DNA of 64,000 bases from NCBI GenBank assembly GCA_964626055.1, contig CAZVDF010000006.1:1-64000 (forward strand), written 5' to 3'. Origin of the DNA: JAFGSG01 sp964626055. Its GTDB lineage: Bacteria > Spirochaetota > UBA4802 > JAFGDQ01. Position 1 is the first letter of the stretch. The number at the start of each line of letters is the position of its first letter. The position numbers and the translations under genes were made by a program. The notes beneath the pieces were generated by a model. It was not told the DNA's origin, searched no databases, and saw only the letters and a list, made by a program, of their open reading frames with translations. Shown piece after piece: positions 62,020 through 64,000 of the stretch.

Positions 62020-62436
62020 ATTTACCTCTTCTTAAAATTTATGTACTTCAATAAAAATAAATTTTTAATTTGGCAAGAATAATAAAACATATATTTAAGT
62101 CATAATGTACACATATTTACATTTATTATAACAGCTATAATTTACACAATTTTATTTATATTTGTCAATATTCGCATATATATTATCTATATATTTTTTA
62201 AATAAATCAAACATTGGCATAAATGCTTTATTTACTGGAACTAAGAGTCTGATTTTTTTTTAATCTGTTTCGCCGGATTTTTTCTATTTTAGAGTGAATA
62301 AATATTTCTTTTTACATAATATAATAAAAGGATATATTATCTATTATTTTTTGCGTCAATACAATGTTTAAAAAATTATCATTTTCTCCTGTTTTTAATT
62401 GCATTTAAGCTGCATTATGCGTATTTAGTTCAAATT
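62020..62436. other. AT-rich intergenic region, no gene seen
   Basis: The 417-base gap lies between the divergent lipoprotein gene and tsaE. I see no open frame with a ribosome-binding site and no confident hairpin. Very AT-rich runs, such as near 62160-62220, are likely promoter material for both sides. Confidence 0.5.
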
Positions 62437-62862
62437 ATGAAGAGAGAGATAATTACGAGATCCGAAAATGAGACTTGCGACTGGGCAAAAGAACTCGGAG
62501 CCTCGGCAAAGCGGGGAAGCGTATTTGCGCTTTATGGCGAGCTCGGAACCGGCAAAACAATTGTCGCAAAAGGAATTGCTAAGGGCCTCGGTATTGACGA
62601 TGATGTGACAAGTCCTACTTTTTTAATGATGGAAATATACAAAGGAAGACTCCCATTTTATCATTTTGATTTATACAGGATTGATAATTTAGAAGAGCTT
62701 GACGAACTCAACTTTGAAGAATACTGGCTCGATGACGGAGTATCCGTGATAGAATGGGCGGAGAAAGCCGGGGAGCGGATACCCGCCGGCTCTGTCAGGA
62801 TAACGATAGAATGGACAAGCGATTCGGTAAGGAGAATAAGCGTTGAATATCCTGGCAATTGA
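62437..62862 (+). CDS. tsaE: tRNA threonylcarbamoyladenosine ATPase TsaE
   Basis: TsaE is the P-loop ATPase that supports t6A formation on tRNAs reading ANN codons. The 141-residue product has Walker A GELGTGKTIVAKGIAKGLG, then VTSPTFLMMEIYKGRLPFYHFDLYRIDNLEELDEL and VSVIEWAEKAGERIP. The start has no strong ribosome-binding site. Its end overlaps tsaB by 20 bases, so the two are coupled, as in many bacteria. Confidence 0.96.
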   Translation: MKREIITRSENETCDWAKELGASAKRGSVFALYGELGTGKTIVAKGIAKGLGIDDDVTSPTFLMMEIYKGRLPFYHFDLYRIDNLEELDELNFEEYWLDDGVSVIEWAEKAGERIPAGSVRITIEWTSDSVRRISVEYPGN

Positions 62863-63544
62863 CACAGCGACAAAGATCGAAATAGTAGCCGCAGCAGCAG
62901 GGAATTCCTTTTCAGAAGAGATAAAGATTGTAAATGAGTCCCACTCGGTCAGCCTTTTTGAAAACATCGATCTTGTCTTAAATCGGATCAATATGAAAAT
63001 AAAGGATATTGATCTCATAGGCGTCGGCATTGGGCCGGGTTCGTTCACCGGTATTAGAATTGCAGTTACTACCTGCCGTATGTTCGCACAGATTCACAGT
63101 TTGCCGCTTGTCGGGATTAAAACGCACCTGATGTATGCGGCTTCGGTATGCGCAGGAGTCAATGAAGGCGACTATATTTTAGTGGCTTTCGATGCAAAAA
63201 AAAGCAGGGTTTTCGGCGCTCTTTACAGAAAAGAAAAAGATGATTTGAATCCAGTTGAAATTGTTCCCCCGGGAGATTACGGCATCGAATATTTTTTTAA
63301 TTATGTTAAGCCTGCGGATAATATTTTTTTAATCGGTGACGGAAGCGAGAAATATTTAACTGAATTAAAAGGCAAAATGGATAAAAGTGTTCTTTTGACT
63401 AACTTTTTACCATCGGGCAAAATAATATGCAATCTGGTCGAAAAAATATTTCTGAAAAATCCGGAAAAGTACCGCGATCTTAACAGAGTGCTGCCGTTTT
63501 ACGCGAGAAGATCGGACGCGGAGGTCATGAAAGGGAAAGCATAG
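62843..63544 (+). CDS. tsaB: tRNA threonylcarbamoyladenosine protein TsaB
   Basis: TsaB is the partner of TsaD in the t6A complex. The 233-residue protein has MNILAIDTATKIEIVAAA, IDLIGVGIGPGSFTGIRIAVTTCRMFAQI and DAKKSRVFGALY. It starts with TTG at 62843, supported by GGAG 8 bases upstream; an ATG is not available at the right place. It overlaps tsaE and faces the PilZ-like gene at the right edge. Confidence 0.95.
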   Translation: MNILAIDTATKIEIVAAAAGNSFSEEIKIVNESHSVSLFENIDLVLNRINMKIKDIDLIGVGIGPGSFTGIRIAVTTCRMFAQIHSLPLVGIKTHLMYAASVCAGVNEGDYILVAFDAKKSRVFGALYRKEKDDLNPVEIVPPGDYGIEYFFNYVKPADNIFLIGDGSEKYLTELKGKMDKSVLLTNFLPSGKIICNLVEKIFLKNPEKYRDLNRVLPFYARRSDAEVMKGKA

Positions 63545-63550
63545 AATTTT

Positions 63551-64000
63551 TTATCTCATGGCCTTCATTTCCCTTAAAAGCCTGCTTTTATAATCCTTGA
63601 TCATCGGATCTATCATGTCGTAAAATCTTTTCATCTCATCGACCCTTGACGAATTACCCGCGAAGTCGACGCCAACAAACACTTCATCATTATCGTTGTA
63701 GATGCTTTTAATTTCCCCGTAAATAGTTATCGGAGCCTGCAGCTTGAATACAATATCGAATACGAATCCTTTTACTTTATTTATATATTTTTTTAAATTG
63801 GCATCCGTTATCTTTAACTTGGCTCCGTTCCTGCTTATATCTATAATTTCCTGATGTACCTGTATCAGCACGGTATTAGCGTCTCTGATCCTGTCTATCA
63901 GTTTAAAGATGAGATCTTTTACTTCGAGCACTTTATCGATCACATAATGTTCGGATTTCGATATTAATTGGATATAAGCGAAAGGATTTGAATGTTCCGA
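63551..64000 (-). CDS. PilZ-like protein, partial (continues past the right edge)
   Basis: The C-terminal part reads DISRNGAKLKITDANLKKYINKV, FDIVFKLQAPITIYGEIKSIYND and EVFVGVDFAGNSSRVDEMKRFYDMIDPMI. The pattern D/S-R-N-G followed by a hydrophobic beta core resembles PilZ-type cyclic-di-GMP receptors common in spirochaetes, though the upstream Arg motif that binds the nucleotide is not visible. A GTG at 63943 could start a 130-residue version, but the frame is open to the right edge without a stop, so a longer N-terminus is more likely. The 5' end lies outside the window. Confidence 0.7.
   Translation of the reverse strand, partial: SEHSNPFAYIQLISKSEHYVIDKVLEVKDLIFKLIDRIRDANTVLIQVHQEIIDISRNGAKLKITDANLKKYINKVKGFVFDIVFKLQAPITIYGEIKSIYNDNDEVFVGVDFAGNSSRVDEMKRFYDMIDPMIKDYKSRLLREMKAMR

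Overview
The window looks like a chromosomal origin region of a low-GC, AT-biased Gram-negative bacterium. The best guess is a spirochaete or a close relative. The supporting signs are the dnaA-dnaN-recF-DUF721-gyrB-gyrA run, a DUF115/Maf-type protein, PilZ-like proteins, many TPR proteins, loose spirochaete-style lipoboxes, and kdsA (so a Kdo-bearing LPS). A remB-type DUF370 gene between recF and gyrB is an unusual, Bacillus-like touch. The taxonomic call is inference from gene content only.

Layout. 1-295: HrcA/CIRCE-controlled promoter reading off the left edge. 0.3-4 kb: small hypotheticals, a small lipoprotein, a YbjN/chaperone-like protein and ribH. 4.2-10.2 kb: nusB, a membrane TPR protein, the zinc importer znuA-znuC-znuB and kdsA. 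10.6-17 kb (minus strand): a compositionally foreign NupC-type nucleoside transporter, a chemoreceptor and a TRAP transporter (dctP, dctQ, dctM). 17.4-26.5 kb: CsgG-like lipoprotein, ferredoxin, a DUF5714 remnant, hydrolases, thiS, efp, MBL hydrolase, Fe-S protein, LEA-type lipoprotein, lysine-rich YHYH protein. 26.9-36.8 kb: hybrid histidine kinase, a 1411-residue TPR/pseudo-transglutaminase protein, macro-domain protein, pyrF. 37-47.3 kb: PC4-like protein, probable oriC, dnaA, dnaN, recF, DUF721, remB, gyrB, gyrA. 47.3-57 kb: SPOR protein, coaE, DUF115, DUF1015, tRNA-Ala, TPR protein, a degenerate NTE/patatin-like protein, two small membrane proteins. 57.1-57.4 kb: a decayed BrnT/BrnA toxin-antitoxin pair. 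57.6-60.7 kb: a three-gene envelope cassette. 60.7-64 kb: beta-propeller lipoprotein, tsaE-tsaB and a PilZ-like gene running off the right edge.

The most unusual content is non-coding. A set of foldback elements lies in the intergenic gaps. Short palindromic MITE-like units carry ends resembling TAGAAGCCATCTCAAAATTAT or AGAGTGCGTCCCAAAA. Larger composites contain perfect 24-29 bp inverted arms, different in every copy, around a 34-75 nt core. Two composites, at 35.8 kb and 36.9 kb, share the same core but have completely different arms. That pattern is not explained by ordinary transposition of an intact inverted repeat, and it is my main candidate for something undescribed.
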